Source: Stappia stellulata (lineage in GTDB: Bacteria > Pseudomonadota > Alphaproteobacteria > Rhizobiales > Stappiaceae). Taken from it: a DNA stretch of 64,000 nucleotides. The stretch lies in assembly GCF_020176715.1 (NCBI RefSeq), contig NZ_JAIVMF010000003.1, positions 124,001 to 188,000 on the forward strand, in the 5' to 3' direction. The position numbers and the translations under genes were made by a program. This document shows positions 16,252 to 24,831 of the stretch, in pieces. A model generated the notes under the pieces. It was not told the DNA's origin and ran no database searches. It saw only the letters and a program-made list of their open reading frames with translations. Numbering within the stretch: position 1 is the first letter of the stretch; every line of letters begins with the position of its first letter.

Positions 16252-16270
16252 GGCACGGCTCGACCGTGCC
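16252..16270 (+). repeat. Hairpin after the decoration-protein gene
   Basis: GGCACGG-ctcga-CCGTGCC, a perfect 7-bp stem in the 68-base gap before the tail tube A gene. There is no T-run. A possible mRNA-processing or weak pause structure. Confidence 0.4.
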
Positions 16271-16300
16271 TCGCCACCTCCCCCTTGCCGGAGCCAGTCC

Positions 16301-16945
16301 ATGTCCACCGTGATCGACAAATCCACCATCGTGAACTGGGCGCTTTCCGAAACCGGCTCTTTCGCAACGTTCTCCATCGACGGCGACGACGATCTGTCCG
16401 CACAGGTGGAGCTGTGCTGGCAGCGCTGTGTCGATCACACCTTCGGCCTGTTCGACTGGAAGTTTCTCAAGAAAACCTTCGAGCTTGTCCGCACCACGGC
16501 GACACCGATCAACGGCTGGTCGCATGAATTCGCGCTGCCGGGCGGCCGGATCGGCGATCCGCTCAAGATCACCTGCCATCCGACGCATCGCGCGCCCTTG
16601 CGCGCGTTCGATATCGAGGGCGATTTTCTCTATGCGGACGAAAAGGCCATCTATGCGACCTTTCGGGTCTATCGCGATCCGGAGCATTGGGACCCGGCCT
16701 TTCGCGCGGCATTTTCAGTTGCCCTCGCCGCCTATCTTGCGGTTCCCGTGACGCATGACGGCAAGTTGCGCGATGAGCTGATGGCGCGCGCGTTCGGGAC
16801 GCCGAGTCGCGAAGGCACAGGCGGAATGTTCGGCAGGCTGATGGCGCAGAACAAGGCGGCGGCGCCGGTCGGCCATCCGCTCGCCGCCGCCGATCCGATT
16901 TCCGGCGCGGGTGGTCGGACCTCCCCTTGGCACGGGAGCTATTAG
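16301..16945 (+). CDS. Tail tubular protein A-like (T7 gp11-like)
   Basis: A 214-residue protein with the layout of podovirus tail tube A: an N-terminal helix (IVNWALSETGSFATFSIDG), then WQRCVDHTFGLFDWKF (the aromatic motif seen in this family), then a beta-rich body and a C-terminal Gly/Pro-rich tail. Twelve copies would form the gatekeeper ring below the portal. It is followed after three bases by tail tube B, the usual partner. Confidence 0.85.
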   Translation: MSTVIDKSTIVNWALSETGSFATFSIDGDDDLSAQVELCWQRCVDHTFGLFDWKFLKKTFELVRTTATPINGWSHEFALPGGRIGDPLKITCHPTHRAPLRAFDIEGDFLYADEKAIYATFRVYRDPEHWDPAFRAAFSVALAAYLAVPVTHDGKLRDELMARAFGTPSREGTGGMFGRLMAQNKAAAPVGHPLAAADPISGAGGRTSPWHGSY

Positions 16946-16948
16946 GCC

Positions 16949-19081
16949 ATGGCCGCGCAACCCGGATCGCTCAAGTCGTCCTGCAACAGCGGCGAGTTCT
17001 CACGGGATCTCGCCGGCAAGATCGGCATGCGCCAGTACTACAGCGCCGGGCTCAAATTCAAGAACGTGGAACCTGTACCGCAGGCCGGGTTCCAGTTGAT
17101 GCCCGGCACCGCGTTCGTGGCGGAGGCGCGATCCGCCACGGTCAAGCACTTCACCTTGCCCGTGTCGTCGACGATCTCCTATACGCTGATCTTCTCGGTC
17201 GGTTGGGTCGACATTTTCCGACAGGACCGCGTGAAGGTCGCGAGCGTCGAGATCGCGGAAATCACCTCGGCGCTGCTGCCGGAGCTCGGCTTCTACGGCG
17301 AAGCGAATACGGTCGGGATCTTTCACCAGGACCTTGAGACGATCCGCCTGGTGCGCGACGGCGCCGACGATACGGTCTGGGTCAAGGATCTCTGGCCTTA
17401 CGACAGCGTGCCGGAAGTCGATCTCGGCGGTACCTACACAAAAACCAACGATGTCTGGGATGTCGGCGTTCGCTGGAGTTCTGCGGCCTCAGCGCTGGTG
17501 CTGAGTTTTTCGATTGACGGCGAGGAAACCAAGGCGATCAAGCTGGTCAACAATCTCGGCGACGAGCTGGCACCGGACAGCGCGGTCAATGCGGACTTCG
17601 ACCGCCTGGCGACCAACGTGCAAACAGAGTTGCGCGGCCTCCCCAGCATGAATGCCGATGTCGCTGTGACATACGAGAGCGATCAGACGACGACGCGCTA
17701 CATCGTTCTGCGCGTCACGTTCTCGGCCAGTCTCGCGGGAGCGGAATATCAGGTCGACGCGCGGATCGTGAACACCTCGGAGGCGAGCGCGCTTTCCTAT
17801 CACATCGAAATCGGCGAGACCGAGGGCGAGCCGCTGGTGAGCGATGCCAAGGGCTGGTTCGCCGGCATGACGCTCGCGCAGGATCGCGCCGTCTATTATT
17901 CGCCGCCGGCGCGGCAGGCCGCACTGGCGATGTCGCAGATCGGCGAGTACTTCCGGCTCAATATCGAGGCGACGGGCGACAATGCCGCGCGCCTCGAAGC
18001 GCTGCGGACCCAGACCAGCGAACGCATTCACGCCGTCTACGAGGACAAATACCTGCTGGTCTTCACCGACAAGGCGGAATGGTTCGCCTCGAACCGGACC
18101 ATCGAGCAGGGCAAGCCGTTGAATTGGGTGCGGACGTCCACCAACGGCATTCAGCCGCATGTGGAGCCGGTCGAGATGGAGGGGCGGGTTTTCTATGTGT
18201 CCGGCAACGAGGCCGCGTCGACCGATCCGAACCAGGGCCAGGTGCTCTATTCAGCCAACTACGATGACGTCTCGACACGCTACAGCTCCAAGCCGGAAAG
18301 CCTGCTCGGGGCGCATCTCGTCGACCGCATCAACAATTCGAAGCTGCAAAAGAAGGTGCGCAAGAACAACGCGTCGCGCTGGTGGTTGCCATCGGCCACG
18401 GGGCGGCTCACCTGCGCGCTTGTGATCCTCGACCAGGACATTCTGGCCCTGGTGGAATGGGTCGCGGCGGATGGCGGCAAGGTGCGCGGCCTTTCGGTCG
18501 ACGGACAGAACAAGGTCTGGGTCACGGTGGAGCGCGGCGCGACGATCACCCATGAGGTGATGGAAGAACAGGACGTCAACCTGTTCCAGGGGGCCATCGA
18601 CACGACAACCGACCTTGCCGGCGAAGTCACCGGCCTGGAGCTTTGGAGCGGCCGCGAGGTGTGGGCGGAAGCCGACGGGTTCATTCTCGGCCCCTTTACC
18701 GTGACGGCCGGCAAGATCGACCTGGGTGACGCCTACGATGACGTCAAGGTTGGCCTGTGGCAGCCGCCCGTTCACGAAAGCATGCCCTATTACCGCCTCC
18801 TGCCGAACGACGAGATCCTGTTGCGGCCCGGCCGCATTCACTCGGCGACGATCAATGTGATTGACAGCGAGAGTATCGCCGTCGGCGCAAACGGCGGCAC
18901 CCCGAAGAACGTCCCGCTGCTCAAGGCAACCGACCCGGTGGGCGCACCGATGCCGCGCAAGACGCAGGCTGTCCGTGTCGTCGGCATGCCGGGCATGACA
19001 GTCGGTCCCACGCTCACGATCACACAGACGCGGCCGGGGCGGCTGCGCGTGCGCGATTACACGCCGGAGGCGAAGCTCTGA
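16949..19081 (+). CDS. Tail tubular protein B-like (tail nozzle, T7 gp12-like)
   Basis: A 710-residue beta-rich protein. The N-terminus (LKSSCNSGEFSRDLAGKI... YYSAGLKFKNVEPVPQAGFQL) has the form of nozzle proteins that begin with a self-assembly segment; the middle (HAVYEDKYLLVFTDKAEWF, then LDQDILALVEWV) repeats beta-propeller-like strands and the end is another beta domain. Six copies would make the tip of the short tail. It is coupled to the next gene by a TGATG overlap. Confidence 0.85.
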   Translation: MAAQPGSLKSSCNSGEFSRDLAGKIGMRQYYSAGLKFKNVEPVPQAGFQLMPGTAFVAEARSATVKHFTLPVSSTISYTLIFSVGWVDIFRQDRVKVASVEIAEITSALLPELGFYGEANTVGIFHQDLETIRLVRDGADDTVWVKDLWPYDSVPEVDLGGTYTKTNDVWDVGVRWSSAASALVLSFSIDGEETKAIKLVNNLGDELAPDSAVNADFDRLATNVQTELRGLPSMNADVAVTYESDQTTTRYIVLRVTFSASLAGAEYQVDARIVNTSEASALSYHIEIGETEGEPLVSDAKGWFAGMTLAQDRAVYYSPPARQAALAMSQIGEYFRLNIEATGDNAARLEALRTQTSERIHAVYEDKYLLVFTDKAEWFASNRTIEQGKPLNWVRTSTNGIQPHVEPVEMEGRVFYVSGNEAASTDPNQGQVLYSANYDDVSTRYSSKPESLLGAHLVDRINNSKLQKKVRKNNASRWWLPSATGRLTCALVILDQDILALVEWVAADGGKVRGLSVDGQNKVWVTVERGATITHEVMEEQDVNLFQGAIDTTTDLAGEVTGLELWSGREVWAEADGFILGPFTVTAGKIDLGDAYDDVKVGLWQPPVHESMPYYRLLPNDEILLRPGRIHSATINVIDSESIAVGANGGTPKNVPLLKATDPVGAPMPRKTQAVRVVGMPGMTVGPTLTITQTRPGRLRVRDYTPEAKL

Positions 19082-19674
19082 TGGAACTTGCAATCGGACT
19101 CCTGACGTCGGGATTTCAAGCGATCACCGGTGCTGCGGCAAGTGCCGGCTCTTTTGCAAGCACGGTGGGTGGGGTTGCTGTGCCTGCGGCCAAGCCAGTT
19201 CTTGGCGCGGCGGCTGCCTCCAGCGGGTTTTCGCTGTCCTCGCTCCTGCAAGGCACGGCGACGGTGCTCGGCGCCATGTCCGCGATTGGAGCGGGGAACG
19301 CCGAGGCGGAACAACTGGATCTGGCCGCCGCCGACGCGGAAGGGCAAAAGCCGCTGGAAACCCTGCAAGGCATCTCCCGCCGCGCCTCGATCAAGCGGGA
19401 GATGGCGGAGGCCATCGGCTCGCAGGACGTCGCATTCGCGGCATCAAGTGTCGACCTGTCTTTCGGCACGCCGGGGCAGGCCCGCAAGGATGCTTTCCGC
19501 GAAGCCGATTACGCGCTGACCAGCGACAGCGGCACCCAGGAGGTCCGCACATCGCGGCTGACCGAGCGGGCCGCGAATTACCGCTCGCGCGCGCGGCGTG
19601 CCCGCAGTCGCGGGTTTGTCGACGCCCTGTCAGCCGGGCTGGGTTATGGCGCGAACCTCATGGCGCGGGGCTGA
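19081..19674 (+). CDS. Internal virion protein, small (T7 gp14-like)
   Basis: A 197-residue protein: an Ala/Gly/Ser-rich hydrophobic N-terminal half (about residues 15-75) and a charged helical C-terminal half (RRASIKREMAEAIGSQDVAFAASSVDLSFGTPGQARKDAFREADYAL). In T7-like phages the small internal core protein has this size, position and membrane-active character; it is ejected first and forms a pore in the outer membrane. The recurring GTPGQ turn and the DYAL motif resemble this family, but I rate this as likely rather than certain. Confidence 0.7.
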   Translation: MELAIGLLTSGFQAITGAAASAGSFASTVGGVAVPAAKPVLGAAAASSGFSLSSLLQGTATVLGAMSAIGAGNAEAEQLDLAAADAEGQKPLETLQGISRRASIKREMAEAIGSQDVAFAASSVDLSFGTPGQARKDAFREADYALTSDSGTQEVRTSRLTERAANYRSRARRARSRGFVDALSAGLGYGANLMARG

Positions 19675-19677
19675 TCG

Positions 19678-22440
19678 ATGGTGAACAAACAACGGACGCC
19701 GGTTCAATACCGGAAATTCGAAGCCCGCCCCCTGCTGGCCGAGGGGCTGTTGCCCGTGGCGCGCGCCGACGGCGGGGAGCTGGAATCCCGCGTGTCAGCG
19801 GCCATGCTCCGCTTCGCCGGACAAATGGGCCAGATCGCCGACCGCGAGGCCGTGCTTGACGGCACCCGACGCGGTGAGGCCGATGCACTCGCCTCCGCAC
19901 CGCAATCGCTCGCAGGAACGGGGTCGCCAGCGCCCGGCCGACCTTCGCGTGCGCAGGTGAACGCACCGGGCGAAATCCGCTCCATCGTCAGCGAGGCGGC
20001 GATGCGTCATGGCGTCGACCCCGGTGCAATGCTGAAAATCGCGGAGCTGGAATCCTCCTTCAATCCGCGGGCGCAAAATCCGAAATCGAGCGCTGGCGGG
20101 CTGTTCCAGTTTCTCGACAGCACGGCGAAGGAATACGGGCTCGACGACAAGTTCGATCCGGTGAAATCGGCGGACGCTGCCGCGCGGCTCGCGGTGACCA
20201 ATGCCGGCATCCTGCGCAAGGCGCTCGGGCGGGAACCGACGGGCGGCGAATTGTACCTGGCGCATCAACAGGGCGGCGGCGGCGCGGCCAAATTGCTCGC
20301 CAATCCGGACAAACGAGCGGCGGATCTCGTCGGCGCCGATGCCGTGCGGCTCAACGGCGGGCGGGAGGACATGAGCGCCCGCGAATTCGCGAACCTCTGG
20401 ATGGCGAAAGCCGGAGACACGCGCTCCATTGCCGCTGGAAAGCCGGCAACGGTTGCCGGAAGCGGTAGCGGTTTTCAGCCGACCGGATCGGCGACACTGC
20501 GCGGTGCCGCCTATGACCGCGCCGGCGCGCGCACCTATCTCCAGCAGCTCGATACCGTCATGCGCGAGGACATCGCCACGGTGCAGGAGACCTACAAGGA
20601 CGATCCCGCGCGTTTGGAAACCGCGCTCGGAGAGCTGAAACAGGCGCATCTGAGCGAGCATGTGTTCGACGACATTGCCGCCGACTATTCCGTCACCTTC
20701 GACCGACAGGCCAATGCCGCCCTGCGTCAGGCGCGGTCGGAGCTGCAAAAGCGGGCCGAGGAAGCCGACCGCGCGGCCTTCAATACACGGCTGGCCGAGG
20801 TTGAGGAAACCAAGTCGCGGATGCTCGCGGGCTTCGATCCGGACGAAGACGGCGGGCTTGAACGGCTGATGTCGACGCAAGGCGCCATCGACGATCACTA
20901 TGACAGCGCCGTCGAACGCGGGATCATGACGGCCGACCGCGCGCGCGAGGCGAAGACCCGCTCGCGCCGCGAGACCATGACCGGGTTCTATGTCGCGCAA
21001 GGGCACAACCGCCCAGCCGACGAAATCGCCGATCTCCGCGAGCAGATCCGCACGGATTATGCCGCCGGCGAACTGGATGGCGTCGACGGCAAGGGGTTTG
21101 CCGATATCGACGCGAAGCTTGCCTGGCTGGAACGCGACCTGCGCACGAAAGACAAGCAGATCTCGAAGCGCTTGCGGCGCGCGGGAGATGACCTCGCCAA
21201 GCGGCACGCGGCCGGCGAAACTGCCGGCGGTGACGATTTCGCAGCGTTTCAGCTCGACCTTGCGCAGGCGCCCGACGGATCGGAAATCGGCAAATCCGCG
21301 CTGCGCCGGCTCCAGGTGGCGGATGCGATCCGAACGCAGCCGGTCGCGGACGTGGAACGGGCGTTGCCCGATCTCGTGCGCGGCGACGACGGCGAGGTCG
21401 ACAGTGCCGATCTCGCCTTCGGCCGCGATTTGCTCGACAGCCACAAGAAAGAGCTTGCGACCGATCCGCTCGGCGTCGCCGAACGGTTCGGGGTCATCGA
21501 TCCGGTCGAGCCGCTTCCGTTCGATGCCGCAACGCCGGCCGATGCCGCCAGCGCTTTCGCGAACCGCCTGGATGCGGCGGAGGTGGCCGCAGAACGGTTC
21601 GGCGTCCCGGCGCGATACTTTCGGGCCGGCGAGGCAAAACAGTTGCGCGGTCTGATCGACAGCGATCCGGACGCGGCATTGTCGCTGGCGGCCGGGATGG
21701 TCAGCGCCGGCGGCCCTGCCCTGCCGGACATGCTGCGCGAACTTGGCAAGGATGCCGAGCCGCTGTCGCACGCGGGCGCCATCATCGCCGCCGGCGGCGA
21801 TCCGGAGGCCGCGCGCCTGGTGCTGGAAGGCACGCGGCCCGGAGAGGACGGCCGCATGCGTCCGGCCGTCCCTCGCGACCGTCAGCGTGAAGTCTCGTCC
21901 GAGGTGATCGGCACGGCCTTTTCGCTGCATCCCGCCGAGGGCGCGCGCGTTCGCGCCGCAGCCGAGTCCATTGCCCGCGCGCGACTGGATGCAGCCGGCA
22001 TCGATCCCAAGTCCGACGACGCACGCCCGGTCTATGAACGCGCGCTCAACGAGGCGGCGGGCGCGACCTATATCGGCGACGTGCAGTATGGCGGCTTCGC
22101 CGATCACGATCCGGGCCTGTGGTGGTCCTCGCGCAAGGTGCTCGTTCCGACCGGCATCCGCGCCGACGCCTTCGACCAGGTGCTCGATGCTGTCACCGAA
22201 ACCGATCTTCGCGCACTGCCCGTCCCGCCGGTCGATGCGGAGGGGCGCCCCTATCCGGCGGCGCAGATCAAGGGCGCCTTCCCTGTCGCGACGCAAGGCG
22301 GATACCGGTTCGCCACAGGCGACCCCGACGGCGACAGTCCGATGTGGGTGCGTGGCGCGGACGGTCGGCCGTTCGTCTTGTCCTTCGAGGCGATCCCCGG
22401 TCTTCGCACCCGGCTTCCGGCCGGAGTGTGGCGCCCATGA
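19678..22440 (+). CDS. Internal virion protein with lytic transglycosylase domain
   Basis: A 920-residue ejection protein. Residues about 98-220 form an SLT-type (goose-lysozyme-like) transglycosylase: HGVDPGAMLKIAELESSFNP with catalytic Glu125, then GLFQFLDST and an AYL-like AHQQGGG loop. The remaining 700 residues are helical and acidic, like the rod-shaped inner-core proteins of podoviruses. During infection it would open a local hole in peptidoglycan so the DNA channel can cross the periplasm. It starts three bases after the small internal protein and ends in an ATGA overlap with the next large virion protein. Confidence 0.9.
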   Translation: MVNKQRTPVQYRKFEARPLLAEGLLPVARADGGELESRVSAAMLRFAGQMGQIADREAVLDGTRRGEADALASAPQSLAGTGSPAPGRPSRAQVNAPGEIRSIVSEAAMRHGVDPGAMLKIAELESSFNPRAQNPKSSAGGLFQFLDSTAKEYGLDDKFDPVKSADAAARLAVTNAGILRKALGREPTGGELYLAHQQGGGGAAKLLANPDKRAADLVGADAVRLNGGREDMSAREFANLWMAKAGDTRSIAAGKPATVAGSGSGFQPTGSATLRGAAYDRAGARTYLQQLDTVMREDIATVQETYKDDPARLETALGELKQAHLSEHVFDDIAADYSVTFDRQANAALRQARSELQKRAEEADRAAFNTRLAEVEETKSRMLAGFDPDEDGGLERLMSTQGAIDDHYDSAVERGIMTADRAREAKTRSRRETMTGFYVAQGHNRPADEIADLREQIRTDYAAGELDGVDGKGFADIDAKLAWLERDLRTKDKQISKRLRRAGDDLAKRHAAGETAGGDDFAAFQLDLAQAPDGSEIGKSALRRLQVADAIRTQPVADVERALPDLVRGDDGEVDSADLAFGRDLLDSHKKELATDPLGVAERFGVIDPVEPLPFDAATPADAASAFANRLDAAEVAAERFGVPARYFRAGEAKQLRGLIDSDPDAALSLAAGMVSAGGPALPDMLRELGKDAEPLSHAGAIIAAGGDPEAARLVLEGTRPGEDGRMRPAVPRDRQREVSSEVIGTAFSLHPAEGARVRAAAESIARARLDAAGIDPKSDDARPVYERALNEAAGATYIGDVQYGGFADHDPGLWWSSRKVLVPTGIRADAFDQVLDAVTETDLRALPVPPVDAEGRPYPAAQIKGAFPVATQGGYRFATGDPDGDSPMWVRGADGRPFVLSFEAIPGLRTRLPAGVWRP

Positions 22441-24827
22441 CCCTGTTCTTGACCGAGGCTGCGAACGGACGCGACGAGAGTTTCGTGGAGGCCGCGCCGC
22501 GCACCCGCGCGGAAATGGAGCAACGCGAACGGGCGCGGCGCGACAGCGATTTCCAGCGCTACTCGGAGATCTTCCGCGCCAATGACGAGGCGCAAACCTA
22601 CACGCAGAACGCAACGAACCTTCTGGAGCGCCGCAGACGGGCCTACGACGAGCGAATTGAAGCCGTCCGGGCCGCGACAGGCGTCGAGCTGGAAAACCCT
22701 CTCAGGGTGGCGCGCTGGCCCACCATGGACGAATTGAAGGCGCGCGGTCCTGACGAGAACATTGTCGCGACCCGCAAGCGGCTGTTCGCCGAACGCCTGC
22801 ATGCGCTCCAGACGCAATACCCGGACAAGGCCGACCGCATCCGCGCCGGGCTTTCGATAGACGACCAGGCGCGCCAGCTTGGCCGTGACATCGAGGTTCG
22901 CGCGGACGCGGTGAACGCCGATCCCGACAACCCCGGCGGCTCCGGCCTCGCCGGCTTTGCCGGCACGGTGCGCGGCTATCTGCGCGATCCGCTCCAGCTC
23001 GGCACGCTGTTCGTCGGCGGGCCGGAAGGCGGCGCTGCCGTATCGATCGCGGGACGCATCCTGACGTCGTTCGGCCGCAACGCCGCGATCAACGCAGGCG
23101 TCGAGACGGTGTTGCAGGTGCCGGCACAGATGGGCCGCGCGGAGGCCGGCCTTGAAGCGGGTGTCGCCGAAGGCGCGAAGAACGTCGGGCTTGCCGCCGG
23201 TCTTGGTGGCGCGCTTGGCGGGGCCATGACCGGAATCGGCGAGATGATCCGCGCCGGCCGGGCCGCGCCGAAAGACGTCGCAGCGGTCCGCGACGCGCTC
23301 GACCCTGAAACCCGGACTGAATTCGACATGGCTATCGAAGCCGGCCGCGACGAGGCGGCAGCCTTCGCCGATCCGCCCGCCGGCGTCACACCGGAAGAGG
23401 CTGGCCGTCTGGCGACGGAGGCGGTCGACCAGATCGCGGACGACGGCCCGCCGGTCTCTGGCGCGGTCGAAAAGCCCGCGCGCGCTCCCGATGTCGCGCA
23501 AATCCTCGACAAAGCCGCCGACGCTCCGTCCGGTGCGGTCGCGGTACAGGGCAAGCCCGCACGCTTCTCCCGCTTCGATCCCGCGACACTGGAGACCGAT
23601 GCGGCGGCCTATCAGTACAAGGGCGGCGGCGACGCGACCGGCGTCACGGACAGGCTATCCGGCGTCCAGTCCTGGGACGCGACCGCGAGCGGCAAGGTGT
23701 TCGTGCACGAACGATCCGACGGCACGCGCTATGTCGCGGACGGTCACCAGCGCCTGGGACTTGCAAAACGGCTCAAGTCCGAAGGCGACGACGCGGTTGT
23801 GCTCGACGGCTATCTGTTTCGCGAGGCCGACGGCTGGGGTGTTGCGGACGTGCGCGCGCTTGCCGCGAAGAAGAACATGCAGGAGGGAAGCGGATCGCCG
23901 CTCGATGCCGCGCGCATTCTGCGCGACAGCCCGGATCTGCTGGACGACAGCCTGCCGGTCTCGGGGCCGATGATGCGCAAGGCCATCGGCCTGTCGCGCC
24001 TGTCGGACGATGCATTCGGAATGACGGTCAACGGGATGATCCCGGAGAACCACGCCGCGCTTGTCGGCGAGATGGTGACCGATCCCGCCTTGCATGCCGG
24101 GGTGCTCCAGGATCTCCAGCGCTTCGCGCCGGAAACCGACCGGCAAGCCCGACTTCTGATCGGGGAAAGCCTGTCCTCGGGGCGTCAGGTGGAAGTCCAG
24201 AACGACATGTTCGGCGCGTTCCGCATGGAACGCACGCTGATGGGCGAGCGCGTGAAGGTGCTCGATGCCGCGTTGAAGGCGCTGCGCTCCGACAAGCGGT
24301 TGTTTGCGACGCTTGCCGACAACGCCGAGGTGATCGAGGCGGCGGGCAACCGGCTGGACACCGGCGGAAACGAAGCGCGCGCGGCCACGGCCGAGATGGT
24401 CGGCGAGCTGCTCGACCGGATGGCGCGCACGCGCGGTCCGGTCTCGGATGCGCTGTCGGCTGCGGCGCGCCAGGTGGCCGAAGGCGCGAAGCCGGGACCG
24501 GCCGCGCGCAAGTTCGTCGGCGACGTGCGGGACATGATCGACGAGGGCGGACTTGGCCGGTTGCTTGCACCGCCCGAACCGGAGCTGAAACCGGCCGCAA
24601 CCGTCGAGCCGGGCTCGTCGGAGGCGGCGCGCGCGGGCGACGAGCTGGAGCCGGTGGAGCCGACAGCGGCAGAGCTGGAAGAGGCCGGACAGGGTTCGAT
24701 GTGGGATATGCTGCCCGATGGCGTTGACGCGGAGGGCAATCAGAGATTCACTACCGCTGATGAGCTGACCGCGCGCGCCACACGCGACGAAGATCTGGCC
24801 GATCTCGTGAAGAGCTGCAAGGATTGA
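22437..24827 (+). CDS. Large virion protein with ParB/DdrB-like domain
   Basis: A 796-residue protein starting in an ATGA overlap. Residues 1-160 are charged helices; about 165-270 are Gly/Ala-rich and hydrophobic (a possible membrane-active segment). At about 372-520 there is a ParB-superfamily domain of the type found in phage polyvalent proteins: strands around FVHERSDG, the signature DGHQR (435-439), then LGLAKRL and a helical region. The C-terminus is acidic helices ending about residue 797. The transglycosylase protein upstream and the other big core-like protein downstream suggest that this one is packaged and ejected too, delivering a ParB-like activity (nuclease or DNA-binding) into the new host; that delivery is inference. 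Confidence 0.75.
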   Translation: MTLFLTEAANGRDESFVEAAPRTRAEMEQRERARRDSDFQRYSEIFRANDEAQTYTQNATNLLERRRRAYDERIEAVRAATGVELENPLRVARWPTMDELKARGPDENIVATRKRLFAERLHALQTQYPDKADRIRAGLSIDDQARQLGRDIEVRADAVNADPDNPGGSGLAGFAGTVRGYLRDPLQLGTLFVGGPEGGAAVSIAGRILTSFGRNAAINAGVETVLQVPAQMGRAEAGLEAGVAEGAKNVGLAAGLGGALGGAMTGIGEMIRAGRAAPKDVAAVRDALDPETRTEFDMAIEAGRDEAAAFADPPAGVTPEEAGRLATEAVDQIADDGPPVSGAVEKPARAPDVAQILDKAADAPSGAVAVQGKPARFSRFDPATLETDAAAYQYKGGGDATGVTDRLSGVQSWDATASGKVFVHERSDGTRYVADGHQRLGLAKRLKSEGDDAVVLDGYLFREADGWGVADVRALAAKKNMQEGSGSPLDAARILRDSPDLLDDSLPVSGPMMRKAIGLSRLSDDAFGMTVNGMIPENHAALVGEMVTDPALHAGVLQDLQRFAPETDRQARLLIGESLSSGRQVEVQNDMFGAFRMERTLMGERVKVLDAALKALRSDKRLFATLADNAEVIEAAGNRLDTGGNEARAATAEMVGELLDRMARTRGPVSDALSAAARQVAEGAKPGPAARKFVGDVRDMIDEGGLGRLLAPPEPELKPAATVEPGSSEAARAGDELEPVEPTAAELEEAGQGSMWDMLPDGVDAEGNQRFTTADELTARATRDEDLADLVKSCKD

Positions 24828-24831
24828 GCCG

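Noticed and set aside
19795-22614. Very long antisense open frame (over 900 codons) opposite the transglycosylase gene
   Set aside because: High GC suppresses stops in the opposite frame; composition is Arg/Gly/Ala-rich without domains, and the sense frame has clear SLT motifs.
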